Shown here in pieces: positions 36,798-45,740 of a stretch of 64,000 bases of DNA (the stretch's first letter is position 1; the number at the start of each line of letters is the position of its first letter). Made by a program: the position numbers and the translations under genes. The notes below the pieces were generated by a model. The model saw only the letters and a program-made list of their open reading frames with translations. It did no database searches and had not been told where the DNA came from. The stretch spans positions 1-64,000 of the forward strand of contig CAZIKB010000009.1 in NCBI GenBank assembly GCA_964539665.1, read 5' to 3'. Origin of the DNA: CAZIKB01 sp964539665. GTDB lineage: Bacteria; Zhuqueibacterota; Zhuqueibacteria; Oceanimicrobiales; Oceanimicrobiaceae.

Positions 36798-36826
36798 TTG
36801 CATCTGATTGAGAAAAATGCTAAATT
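36798..36826 (+). promoter_or_regulatory. Sigma70-type promoter
   Basis: TTGCAT (36798-36803), 17 bp, TAAATT (36821-36826), in the 340-bp divergent gap, about 97 bp before the MMPL gene. Confidence 0.4.
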
Positions 36827-36923
36827 CCATGTTTACAAAGGGGCATAGTAATAATCTTTAATATACGGGACATCAGGGCTTCATCATGATGAATCAATAA
36901 CAAGTAAACGATAAGGGAAAAAC

Positions 36924-39347
36924 ATGTGGTTAAAGTTGTCGGCAAAGCATTATGTTGTTTATAAATACTATATTCTCATTATAATCATCGCGCTAATAAC
37001 GGGCAGTATCGGTGGCTACTATAGTTCGAAATTGACTTTAGTAAGCGATTTAGCGGAGCTCTTGCCTGACAGTTTTGAAAGTGTTAAAGTTTTAAATCGA
37101 ATAAAAGAGGAAGTAGGTGGCGTTGGCAATATAAAAATCATAATTGAATCTAATAATTATGAGACTGCTGTTACATTTGCTGAAGATTTGGCGCCGCGGC
37201 TATTGGAAAGTCCATTCATCAACTATTTAGACTACAAAAATGATGTTGAGTTTTACAAAAAAAATGGTCTCCTGTTCCTTGAAATGGATGAATTAGATTC
37301 CCTGCACACCACCATTCAAGATAAAATTGATGCTGAGAAACAAAAGCTCAATCCACTGTTTGTTGACGATCTTTTTGGCGATGATGAGGAGGAAAGCTCT
37401 GATGATGATTTGTCCAAATGGGAAGAAAAATACCAGGACGTAGAACCCAAAGCATATTACATTAATGAAGACAGCACAGTATTAGTGATGAGAGTCATTC
37501 CGACTGGAACAAGCACTAATTTGATATTTGTAAAATATTTTTATGATGCAGTCAGGAACATTGTAGATTCGATGAATCACCGGGAATATGATCCGGAAAT
37601 GAAAATTTTCTATACCGGTAATTTTAAAAGCAAAATAGATGAATATGAGGTCGTAAAAAAAGATATTATGGGTACCGCCCTTTACGGAATTGGCGGTGTT
37701 TTTCTTTTAATAGTTATCTACTTTCGTCGGTTTACCGGTGCGATCCTAATCACGATTACTCTTCTTATTTCGCTGGCCTGGACTTTTGGTGTTACTTATT
37801 GGGCTATTGGCAATTTAAATACCATAACTGGATTTTTGTTCGTTATTTTATTTGGTTTGGGAATAGACTATGGGATTCACGCTTTTGCCAGATACTCGGA
37901 AAGTCGAAGAAGCGGAATGAATTTTGAAGAAGCCATTGAAAAATTAGTCTGCCATACAGGCAAAGCTCTGGCTACAACAGCCGTAACAACATCCGCTGCA
38001 TTTTTTTCACTCACACTGATGGACTTCAAAGGATTCTCAGATCTGGGTTTTATCGCTGGGGTGGGAATGTTATTTGCCTTAGTGGCCATGGTAGTTATTC
38101 TCCCCGCTTTTATTACGTTATTTGAAAAACTCAAAATATTAAAAATTAAAACCGAAGGAAAGAAAAGTCAGAATTTCCGTCCTGGTGAATTTAGATTCTC
38201 AAGACCAATTTTATTAATGTCAGGTGTAATTACGCTTATTGCAATTATCAGCTTTTCCCAGGTCGAATTTGAATACGATTTTACTAACCTCAGAGCTAAC
38301 ATTAAACAACGAGAAGAAATCGGTCTAAAAACAAAAGGTGTTTTCAGACTATCTGAATCTCCATCGGTAGTACTTGCTGATTCCAAAGATGAAATAAACG
38401 AAATTGTGGCTGCCGTGAAAAAGATAATAAAAGAAGACACTTTATCACCCACAGTCAGCACTGTGAGATCAATCTTTTCCCTCGTGCCTGATGATCAATT
38501 GGAAAAACTTGTAAAAATCAAACAAATCCGAGAACTTGTTGATGAAGAAGCTAATGATGTGATAAAAGGAGAAGATAAGGAAAGATTAGACAAATTGTAT
38601 GGCTATCTGGAAGTGAATGAACCATTTACCTGGGATGAATTTCCAGAAAAAGATAAGCGTCAATTTATCAACAAAAAAGGTGAGATTGGCAATTTCGTTT
38701 TTATATATCCCAGTGTGGCGCTGCGTGACGGCAGAAACGCAATTGAATTTCGCAATGATATTGGGAAAATTACTGCCGCTTCAGGGAAAACCTATTATGC
38801 ATCGAGTTCTAATATTATTTTAGCTGAAATGTTGACTATACTGATTGGCGAAGGCAGGTTGGCTGTTTTATTGACTTTTTTAGTTGTGTTTCTGCTTGTG
38901 TATCTTGATTTCCGAAATCTTAAAGCGACATTGTTTATTTTAACTCCTTTAGCCGTGGGCCTCATTTGGATGGGGGGTATCATGTTTTTAGCGGGCATGA
39001 AACTGAACTTTTTCAATATTGTAGTTTTGCCAAGTGTAATTGGGATCGGCGTGGATAATGGGGTGCACATATATCATCGTTATAAGGAAGAAGGCCCGGG
39101 TTCATTATATCATGTGTTAAAAAATACAGGTCTGGCTATTTCTATGACTACCATGACAACCATAGTAGGTTATTCAGGCTTGATTTTAGCGCGTCATCCT
39201 GGTTTAAATTCTATCGGGGATCTGGCCATTATCGGTATAAGCGCTGCTTTTGTAACAGCTATAATTGTTCTACCCGCACTATTGCAATTTTTTGAAGTTC
39301 GACAAAAAAAAGCAAAGCCTGCTTCGGCATCAGAGACAAAAGCATAG
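36924..39347 (+). CDS. MMPL/RND-superfamily lipid transporter
   Basis: An 807-residue inner-membrane protein of the RND/MMPL type with two halves, each with one membrane helix, a large periplasmic loop and a cluster of five helices (clusters near 245-405 and 635-790). Motifs GLGIDYGIHAFARY and GIGVDNGVHIYHRY in equivalent helices include the charged residues used for proton coupling. Such proteins move hydrophobic molecules such as hopanoids, glycolipids or mycolates (HpnN/MmpL types). The neighbouring lipid-synthesis genes suggest export of the locus product. A degraded second MMPL remnant lies 3.2 kb downstream. Confidence 0.87.
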   Translation: MWLKLSAKHYVVYKYYILIIIIALITGSIGGYYSSKLTLVSDLAELLPDSFESVKVLNRIKEEVGGVGNIKIIIESNNYETAVTFAEDLAPRLLESPFINYLDYKNDVEFYKKNGLLFLEMDELDSLHTTIQDKIDAEKQKLNPLFVDDLFGDDEEESSDDDLSKWEEKYQDVEPKAYYINEDSTVLVMRVIPTGTSTNLIFVKYFYDAVRNIVDSMNHREYDPEMKIFYTGNFKSKIDEYEVVKKDIMGTALYGIGGVFLLIVIYFRRFTGAILITITLLISLAWTFGVTYWAIGNLNTITGFLFVILFGLGIDYGIHAFARYSESRRSGMNFEEAIEKLVCHTGKALATTAVTTSAAFFSLTLMDFKGFSDLGFIAGVGMLFALVAMVVILPAFITLFEKLKILKIKTEGKKSQNFRPGEFRFSRPILLMSGVITLIAIISFSQVEFEYDFTNLRANIKQREEIGLKTKGVFRLSESPSVVLADSKDEINEIVAAVKKIIKEDTLSPTVSTVRSIFSLVPDDQLEKLVKIKQIRELVDEEANDVIKGEDKERLDKLYGYLEVNEPFTWDEFPEKDKRQFINKKGEIGNFVFIYPSVALRDGRNAIEFRNDIGKITAASGKTYYASSSNIILAEMLTILIGEGRLAVLLTFLVVFLLVYLDFRNLKATLFILTPLAVGLIWMGGIMFLAGMKLNFFNIVVLPSVIGIGVDNGVHIYHRYKEEGPGSLYHVLKNTGLAISMTTMTTIVGYSGLILARHPGLNSIGDLAIIGISAAFVTAIIVLPALLQFFEVRQKKAKPASASETKA

Positions 39348-39403
39348 CTCAAGTCTGACAAAGTGTGCATTGTGCGACATTGCGTTTTCTATTAATTGAG
39401 ATA

Positions 39404-39447
39404 AAATCGTTTTGGAACTAAAATTTGGTCTAAGTCTTAGCTTAAGG
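39404..39447 (+). repeat. 44-bp direct repeat, copy A
   Basis: This segment (AAATCGTTTTGGAACTAAAA to CTTAAGG) matches 42837-42880 at 40 of 44 positions. It lies 11 bases upstream of the phosphonopyruvate decarboxylase start, so its end may double as that gene's ribosome site (CTTAAGGAAG). It is either part of a duplicated block or a shared regulatory site. Confidence 0.7.
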
Positions 39448-39457
39448 AAGAGTCATA

Positions 39458-40564
39458 ATGATAAAACCACCAGAGTTTTTACATGAGTTAAAAAAACATG
39501 AGATTGGCCCATTCGTTGGGGTTCCGTGTTCTTTGCTGGCAGGAGTCATTAATTACTTGCTTGATCATCCGGATTTATCCCCTTACTATGCCTCTGTTCA
39601 CGAGGGCCAGGCCCTTGGATTTGCCGCGGGCGCTTACATGGCTACCAGGAAGATACCGGCAGTATTTTTACAGAATTCTGGCCTGGGCAACATAATCAAC
39701 CCGCTAACCTCATTAAATCACCTCTATGCTCACCCTGCTTTTTTAATTATAACCTGGCGTGGAAAAGGCGGTAAAGGGAGCGATGCACCCGAACACGATA
39801 TTGTCGGTGAAAATATGGAATCTTATTTGAAGACCTTTGATATTCCATATGAAATCTTAAACGAACAAGAATATAAAAGCCAAATTCAAAGAATCAGTTC
39901 AATAACAAAATCAACCAAAAAACCAGCAGCAGTTATTGTTTGGAAAGGTTTATTTGAGGGCTATAATCTAAAGCAAAAATTGCCAGAAGTTAGTACAATG
40001 AGCCGCTACGAAGCCATCCAAATAATTAAAGACAGTTTGCAAGAAAGTCACTTCCTCTCGACCACAGGCTTCATCACCCGAGAATCATTTGCTGTTAAAG
40101 ACACACCAGATTTTTACATGATGGGTTCTATGGGCTTAATCGCGGCGATTGGCGCCGGCGCAGCCGTGCATGCTGCGAACAAGAAAATTGTCCTGCTCGA
40201 TGGTGATGGAGCCATTCTGATGCATATGGGATTGCTGCCCTTTATTGGCAACCTTCGACCGAAGAATTTGATGCACATTGTGCTGGATAATGAGGCTTAT
40301 GGTTCCACAGAGAATCAACCGACCGTTTCTAATTCTGTGGAGCTTCAAAGGGTTGCAAAACATTGTGGCTACGCTCAAGCATTTATAGCAAAAAAACCTT
40401 TAGAGCTAAAACAAACTCTGGCAGAGATGCGTGCACGGGAAGGTCCATCATTCTTATTAGTCAAGGTGAATAAAGGCAATAAAAAGGGTATACCAAGAGT
40501 TTCTGACAAATATACTTGTGAGCAGGTGACCGAACGATTCATGGATGGTCTGGCTCAGGATTGA
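39458..40564 (+). CDS. Phosphonopyruvate decarboxylase (ThDP-dependent)
   Basis: A 368-residue single-chain ThDP enzyme with the pyrimidine-binding half first (VPCSLL, HEGQALGFAAGAY) and the diphosphate-binding half second (SMGLIAAIGAGAAV, then LLDGDGAILMHMG and VLDNEAYGSTENQ). This layout is typical of phosphonopyruvate decarboxylase (Ppd), which converts phosphonopyruvate to phosphonoacetaldehyde and pulls the PEP mutase reaction forward. Sulfopyruvate decarboxylase is the close alternative, but the adjacent transaminase fusion decides for phosphonate. No PEP mutase gene is found in the window. The next gene starts 25 bp downstream. Confidence 0.87.
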   Translation: MIKPPEFLHELKKHEIGPFVGVPCSLLAGVINYLLDHPDLSPYYASVHEGQALGFAAGAYMATRKIPAVFLQNSGLGNIINPLTSLNHLYAHPAFLIITWRGKGGKGSDAPEHDIVGENMESYLKTFDIPYEILNEQEYKSQIQRISSITKSTKKPAAVIVWKGLFEGYNLKQKLPEVSTMSRYEAIQIIKDSLQESHFLSTTGFITRESFAVKDTPDFYMMGSMGLIAAIGAGAAVHAANKKIVLLDGDGAILMHMGLLPFIGNLRPKNLMHIVLDNEAYGSTENQPTVSNSVELQRVAKHCGYAQAFIAKKPLELKQTLAEMRAREGPSFLLVKVNKGNKKGIPRVSDKYTCEQVTERFMDGLAQD

Positions 40565-40589
40565 TAACCTAATAAAAAAAAGTAATCCT

Positions 40590-42467
40590 ATGAAAAAAGC
40601 ATTAATTTTGGCCGCCGGGATGGGTATACGGATTGGTACAGCAGAACAGCAAATCCCCAAGTGTCTCCTGAAAGTTGCAGGTAAATCGTTATTAGAAAGA
40701 ATGGTACATTCCCTGCTGAATCAGAACGTGACATCTATTACAATCGTTGTTGGTTATTTAAAGGAAATGATTATAGTTGAAGTAACCAGGCTCTTTCCCC
40801 GGAAAAGCATACGATTTGTAAATAATGATGATTTTCAAAAAGGGAACCTGTTATCTGTTTGGGAGGCTCGCGATGTAATTAACGAGGGATTCCTGCTCAT
40901 GGATGCCGACGTGTTGTTCCATGAAAAAATTCTGAACAGGCTAATAACCTCTTATCACAAAAACTGCTTTCTGTTAGACCAGGAGTTTGAAACTGGCGAT
41001 GAACCTGTAAAAGTCGTCGTTCAAAACAACCGGGTTATAGATTTTGATCGTCGGGTCCAAAAGGATTGCGACTTTCTTGGAGAGTCTGTCGGATTTTTTA
41101 AATTTTCAGATAAGGGTGCAGAAACTTTTAAACAATATCTGTCCCGATACATCCAAAATGGTGACCTGGATGCGGACTATGACTTTGCTTTACGGGATAT
41201 GTTGGGTGAAGAGCCATTCGGTTATGAGGATATCACCGGCCTCCCGTGGATTGAAATTGATTTTCCGGAAGATATGGAGACAGCCCGAAATATCATTCAT
41301 GCAGAGACAAGTAATTTACATAAATTCCTATCTACAAATCAAACCACGATCATTGAAGAAAAACCATGGATTTTGTTGAACCCTGGTCCTGGCAACACCA
41401 CTGAAACCGTTAGACAGGCACTACTTACGCCTGATCTTTGCCATCGGGAAAAGGAATTTTTCCTGGTGATGCAAGAGGTCCGAAGAAAGCTGGTTATGCT
41501 CGCTGATGGCGAAACCAGTCATTCGGCAGTTATTTTTACAGGTTCAGGCACATCTGCAGTCGAAGCTACGATTTGCTCTGTTGTCCCCCGGGATGGCAAG
41601 CTGCTTGTAATAGATAATGGTGTTTATGGCGATCGCATGTGCCGGATAGCAGAAGCACACAGCCTTAACTTTTCCCGCTTAACCTATGAATGGACAGAGG
41701 TTCCGGCAATTCAGGACATTGCAGATGCATTAGCTAAAGATGTTCAAATAACTCACCTGGCAGTCATTCATCATGAAACCACAACCGGGTTATTGAATCC
41801 GATTAAAGAAATCGGCGCTTTAACCGCTCAACATAATGTTTCTCTCATTGTTGATGGCATGAGCTCATTTATCGCCGAGCCCATTTCTGTTGAGAAGGAT
41901 AATATCGAATTTCTTATATCAAGTTCGAACAAAGCCGTCCAGGGAATTGCTGGTCTTGCTTTTGTTATTGCCAGAAAATCGGAATTGCACAAACTTAAAG
42001 AATATCAACCTCGAAGTGTTTATCTGGATGTCTATAACCAGTGGCTGCTGCAGGAAGAAGATAATACACCATTTACCCCCGCGATCCAGGTATTTTTTGC
42101 TTTGAATCAAGCGCTTGACGAACTCATCGAGGAAGGTTTGGCGGCGAGACACACAAGGTATCTGGAAAATGCCCTGACTTTACGTAAAGGAATGGAGGAA
42201 ATGGGATTCAATATTATGATTCCCGAAAAACACCGTTCAAGTTGCCTTACGACATTTTTTATGCCGCCAGGTTTTTCCTATGAGATATTTCATGACAAAA
42301 TGAAAGCAAAGGGTTTTATCATTTATGCAGGGCAGGGCAGCTTAAAGAAGAACGCCTTTCGAATTGCCAACGTGGGTGATTTAATTAAAAATGACATATT
42401 GGATTTTATGAAAAGCTGCAAAGAAGTGTTGATTGATATGAAGTCTTTCCCGGTAAGATATTCTTAA
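40590..42467 (+). CDS. PntC-like cytidylyltransferase / 2-aminoethylphosphonate transaminase fusion
   Basis: A 625-residue fusion; the start is ATG 40590 (MKKALILAAGMG). Residues 1-245 are a nucleotidyltransferase (LAAGMG, PKCLLKVAGKSLLER, MDADVLF) like PntC, which makes CMP-2-aminoethylphosphonate. Residues about 260-620 are a class V aminotransferase like 2-aminoethylphosphonate:pyruvate transaminase (NPGPGNTTETVR, FTGSGTSAVEA, and PLP lysine K448 in SSNKAVQG). In order, the protein would aminate phosphonoacetaldehyde to 2-aminoethylphosphonate and then activate it with CTP for transfer to a lipid or glycan. This fusion is known from phosphonate tailoring clusters. Confidence 0.9.
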   Translation: MKKALILAAGMGIRIGTAEQQIPKCLLKVAGKSLLERMVHSLLNQNVTSITIVVGYLKEMIIVEVTRLFPRKSIRFVNNDDFQKGNLLSVWEARDVINEGFLLMDADVLFHEKILNRLITSYHKNCFLLDQEFETGDEPVKVVVQNNRVIDFDRRVQKDCDFLGESVGFFKFSDKGAETFKQYLSRYIQNGDLDADYDFALRDMLGEEPFGYEDITGLPWIEIDFPEDMETARNIIHAETSNLHKFLSTNQTTIIEEKPWILLNPGPGNTTETVRQALLTPDLCHREKEFFLVMQEVRRKLVMLADGETSHSAVIFTGSGTSAVEATICSVVPRDGKLLVIDNGVYGDRMCRIAEAHSLNFSRLTYEWTEVPAIQDIADALAKDVQITHLAVIHHETTTGLLNPIKEIGALTAQHNVSLIVDGMSSFIAEPISVEKDNIEFLISSSNKAVQGIAGLAFVIARKSELHKLKEYQPRSVYLDVYNQWLLQEEDNTPFTPAIQVFFALNQALDELIEEGLAARHTRYLENALTLRKGMEEMGFNIMIPEKHRSSCLTTFFMPPGFSYEIFHDKMKAKGFIIYAGQGSLKKNAFRIANVGDLIKNDILDFMKSCKEVLIDMKSFPVRYS

Positions 42468-42538
42468 GTTGGTTGACCAGTTCGCTCATAGAGAACCTTG
42501 CCGTTTCCCAAAATAATATTTATTAAGTTCATCTCATT

Positions 42539-42664
42539 AGCGCGCCAGATTGGTTTAAATTCTATCGGAGATCTGACTATTATGGCATAGGCGTTGCTTT
42601 TATTACAGCCATAATTGTTCTACCCGTGCTGTTGCAATTTTTTGCAAGAAAATATAAAAAGTGA
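42539..42664 (+). pseudogene. Remnant of a second MMPL transporter (C-terminus)
   Basis: GCGCG...GGTTTAAATTCTATCGG(A)GATCTG and AGC(C)ATAATTGTTCTACCCG...TTGCAATTTTTTG closely parallel the last 40 codons of the MMPL gene (39189-39300). Relative to it one base is missing near 42575, shifting the frame; after the shift the reading ITAIIVLPVLLQFFARKYKK ends at a TGA. The end differs from the intact gene (ARKYKK versus EVRQKK), so this is a paralogue or diverged duplicate whose body has been lost. Confidence 0.8.
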
Positions 42665-42690
42665 TAAATCTAAATAATAACATGACTATG

Positions 42691-42761
42691 ATCCACACAG
42701 ATCAATAACTTACACGGTTTATTTATTCAAGTTTCCGTGTGATTCCTTTATCCATGTGGAT
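42691..42761. repeat. Nested palindromic repeat
   Basis: Outer arms ATCCACA/TGTGGAT (42691-42697, 42755-42761) and inner arms ACACGG/CCGTGT (42712-42717, 42735-42740) form two nested inverted pairs. It lies between the MMPL remnant and 44-bp repeat copy B. It looks like a dispersed intergenic repeat rather than a terminator. Confidence 0.5.
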
Positions 42762-42836
42762 TATTCTATAGTAATAGATTGTATTTATTTACAGATTAAA
42801 TTATCGACTTGTATATTTACTTAACTCATTGTGGCG

Positions 42837-42880
42837 AAATCGTTTTGGAACCAAAATTTGGTTTAAGTCGTAGCATAAGG
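42837..42880 (+). repeat. 44-bp direct repeat, copy B
   Basis: It differs at four positions from 39404-39447. It follows the MMPL remnant just as copy A follows the intact MMPL gene, and lies about 135 bp before the MlaC-DUF3047 gene. Confidence 0.7.
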
Positions 42881-43014
42881 TAACTTTTTTGATTGTTGTT
42901 TACCATACGTCTATGATTGAAAATAGTAGATAGAACTAATTAAAGAAATAAAAATGGAACATTCATAAATTCAATTATGTTGATTTCTTTAATAAACTAA
43001 TATTATAGGACATA

Positions 43015-44292
43015 ATGATTGATATGGAAACATCACGATATATTTTAAAAAGGTTACTTAATTTTTATCGGTTTACCATAGTTGCAGCGATTATTTTAAG
43101 CTCCGGTCTTATCTGGGCTGGTGACAATGGCAATCAGACGCCGCAAGAAACTATCGATTCTTATTTTACTCAAGTGATCCAGAATATTAAAGATGGAGAG
43201 AATCATGATCAGACTGAGCTCGATAATCAGGTAATAACTCTTGTGGAAAAATTGTTTGATGTTGAAAGATTAGCTTCTCAGACGCTACCCAAAAGATGGA
43301 TTAAGATAAGCCGGCATGAGAAAAAAATGTTTGTTAAAGCTCTGCAGATTGCTATTAAACAAAAAATAATGTCGCATATCAACACTCACAACAGCCAAAG
43401 TCTGCCATCAATAACGTTTGAATCGGTAAAAAATAAAAAGAATGTTTCGACGCTAAATTATTTAGTTTCAAATGGAAAAGACCGGACAGATATATCTTTC
43501 TACATGCTAAAATATCCGGATGGTGTATGGCGTATATCAAATTGGAAAGTTGGGAAAAATAGTTTACGTCGTGATTTTTATACCTTTTGCCAAAAAATTA
43601 TTAAAAAGTACTCACTGCCTTACCTAATTGCAGAATTAACTGATTCAGAATATATTGTTCTGGAAGATTTTGAGGGTGGCTTAGTAGGACAATTGCCGCC
43701 CACTGACTGGCTCTGGAAAAAATCAGACAATGAAAAAAACAAGCCATACCAAATAAGAATTGAAAATGGCAACAAATTCCTGGCTGCAGAAGACAACGGC
43801 GAGACGGTTATTTTAGCAAAAAGCATAAATTGGGATTTGAAAAAGTATCCTTACATTTCCTTCAAATGGCGGGTTCACCATGTACCTGAGGGCGGCGATG
43901 AACGATATGGCAGATCGGTAGATAGCGCTGCCGGTATTTACATAATATATAAAAAGAAATTAGGACTCATTCCTGAATCAGTGAAATATGTGTGGAGTGC
44001 GACTTTGCCCGTAGGAGCTGCTACACAGCGGAGTGGCATTGGCAGACCATGGAATATTGTTGCAGAAAGTGGAGAGGAGCACATGGGTGAGTGGCGGACT
44101 TACACCTTTAATGCCTATGAAGCATATAAAAAAACATTCGGAGGGAACCCGCCTGATAAACCTGAAGGCATTGGAATTCTGTCTGATGCAAATTCCACAA
44201 AATCCAAAGCCTATGCGGATTATGATGACATCCGTGCGTTGAAACAAGCAAATGCCGATTCCGGTATAAAAGAAAAGTTGAAAGCCGAATAA
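43015..44292 (+). CDS. MlaC-like / DUF3047 fusion, exported
   Basis: A 425-residue protein. After a signal peptide (hydrophobic about 18-36, cleavage near WAGDN) residues 45-205 resemble MlaC/Ttg2D phospholipid-binding proteins (QETIDSYFTQVIQNI, LFDVERLASQTLPKRWIKIS, WRISNWKVGKNSLRRDF). Residues 215-415 are DUF3047 (VLEDFEGG, FKWRVHHVPEGGDER, YVWSATLPVG, YADYDDIRAL). DUF3047 proteins normally stand alone and their function is unknown. The fusion suggests a periplasmic lipid carrier with an extra binding domain. Its stop TAA shares its last base with the ATG of the TolC-like gene. Confidence 0.83.
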   Translation: MIDMETSRYILKRLLNFYRFTIVAAIILSSGLIWAGDNGNQTPQETIDSYFTQVIQNIKDGENHDQTELDNQVITLVEKLFDVERLASQTLPKRWIKISRHEKKMFVKALQIAIKQKIMSHINTHNSQSLPSITFESVKNKKNVSTLNYLVSNGKDRTDISFYMLKYPDGVWRISNWKVGKNSLRRDFYTFCQKIIKKYSLPYLIAELTDSEYIVLEDFEGGLVGQLPPTDWLWKKSDNEKNKPYQIRIENGNKFLAAEDNGETVILAKSINWDLKKYPYISFKWRVHHVPEGGDERYGRSVDSAAGIYIIYKKKLGLIPESVKYVWSATLPVGAATQRSGIGRPWNIVAESGEEHMGEWRTYTFNAYEAYKKTFGGNPPDKPEGIGILSDANSTKSKAYADYDDIRALKQANADSGIKEKLKAE

Positions 44293-45701
44293 TGAGGTGT
44301 TTGAAACAGGAAGGGAAGAATGTCTCAATGATTATTATATTATTTTTTTTTATTTATTACAGCTTAACTGCAAATCTATTTAGTCAGGAAAGTAGTCAAC
44401 AGTTAAAACTAACTTTGGCTGAATGTGAAGAATTAGCGCTAAAGAATAATTTATCTGTGCAAAGCGCGAAGCTTAGTTTGAAGACATCTGAGACCAGATT
44501 GACACAGGCCTCACATGCAAAATATCTTCCCAAGATTGAATTACGAAATGTTTGGGGCCCCATTCCAAAAGCTCGTGGTATTCAGGACCCGGAAACAGGT
44601 TTCGTTACTACACCGGACACGTCTACCAGCATACCTGGTGATTTGCGATATTTCACCCAGCTTGATGTTGACTTAATTCAACCCCTGTACACCTTTGGTA
44701 AATTAAAAGGATTGACTAATGCAGCCAACTATGGCGTACAGGCCGGGCAGGCGAATCTGGAGGGAAAACGTGAGAACGTGCGATACCAGGTACGCCAATT
44801 GTATTGGGCCCTGGTTTTTGGTAAAGAACTTCAGGTTGTAGTTCAGAATATTGAAAGCGAGTTAAAGAAAGCCGAGAATAAAGTCGAGGAAAAACTCGAT
44901 GAAGGCTCAGACGAAGTCTCTCAAAATGATTTATTTAAGCTTCAGATTTTTAGATATGAAATTAACAAACGGCTGCGAGAGGCTGCTGACATGCTGGAAC
45001 TGACAAAATCGGCGCTTAAGGCAACGCTTGGATTAGACAGCAATGTCGACCTTGAAATAGCTACCGAGTATCTTGATCCAATCGAAGTCCAAGTGGATTT
45101 GCTGCCTGTTTATTACGATCTGGCGTTACAAAACCGATCAGAGGTTGCCCGGCTGAGAGCAGGACTGAATGCCAAACGCTCATTAATCCAGGTTTCCAAA
45201 AGTGATTATTACCCCCAGTTCTTTTTTGGCGGACAAATAAAGTACAATTTTGCCAAAGACCGGTTCGATCCCAGAAATCCATTTGTTTATAATCCGACTA
45301 ATTACTTTAGGCCTGGATTTGTGCTGGGTATGAACCTGAATTTAAACTGGGTGCAAACTCGAGATAAAGTGAGGGTCGCTCAGGCAGAATATCTTGAATT
45401 AGCTCAAAAAGAGAATTTACTTTTAGGAGGCCTTAAACTGGATGTTCAAAAGTCCTATCTCGAATTAATGCAAACAGAAAAAAATATGAAGGACAGTCGG
45501 AAAGCGCTCAAAGCCAGTGATAACTGGCTGCGGTCCGCTACCATGACTTTTGATATCGGTGTAGGTGAAGTTAAAGATTTAATTGATGCGTTCAAGGCTA
45601 ATGGTACTATGCAAGCTGAACATTTTCAAAATATTTTTAAGTTCAATGTAGCCGTAGCTAAATTAAGCAAAGCCACTGGCCGTGATTTATATGTTAATTA
45701 A
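44292..45701 (+). CDS. TolC family outer-membrane efflux protein
   Basis: A 469-residue outer-membrane factor. The hydrophobic leader about 13-33 serves as signal peptide; an alternative start is ATG 44328, preceded by GGAAGGGAAG. Two OEP halves contain the long coiled-coil helices of TolC (LTLAECEELALKNNLSVQSA, and DKVRVAQAEYLELAQKENLL), and the strand segments QLDVDLIQPLYTFGKLKG are typical. It would provide an outer-membrane exit for a product moved by an inner-membrane pump; the MMPL protein is the nearest candidate. No periplasmic adaptor (HlyD type) is in the locus, so the MlaC proteins may play that part; this is inference. Confidence 0.87.
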   Translation: MRCLKQEGKNVSMIIILFFFIYYSLTANLFSQESSQQLKLTLAECEELALKNNLSVQSAKLSLKTSETRLTQASHAKYLPKIELRNVWGPIPKARGIQDPETGFVTTPDTSTSIPGDLRYFTQLDVDLIQPLYTFGKLKGLTNAANYGVQAGQANLEGKRENVRYQVRQLYWALVFGKELQVVVQNIESELKKAENKVEEKLDEGSDEVSQNDLFKLQIFRYEINKRLREAADMLELTKSALKATLGLDSNVDLEIATEYLDPIEVQVDLLPVYYDLALQNRSEVARLRAGLNAKRSLIQVSKSDYYPQFFFGGQIKYNFAKDRFDPRNPFVYNPTNYFRPGFVLGMNLNLNWVQTRDKVRVAQAEYLELAQKENLLLGGLKLDVQKSYLELMQTEKNMKDSRKALKASDNWLRSATMTFDIGVGEVKDLIDAFKANGTMQAEHFQNIFKFNVAVAKLSKATGRDLYVN

Positions 45702-45740
45702 TAAAAGAGAATATGACTTGAGAGGCTATTTAGAATACAG

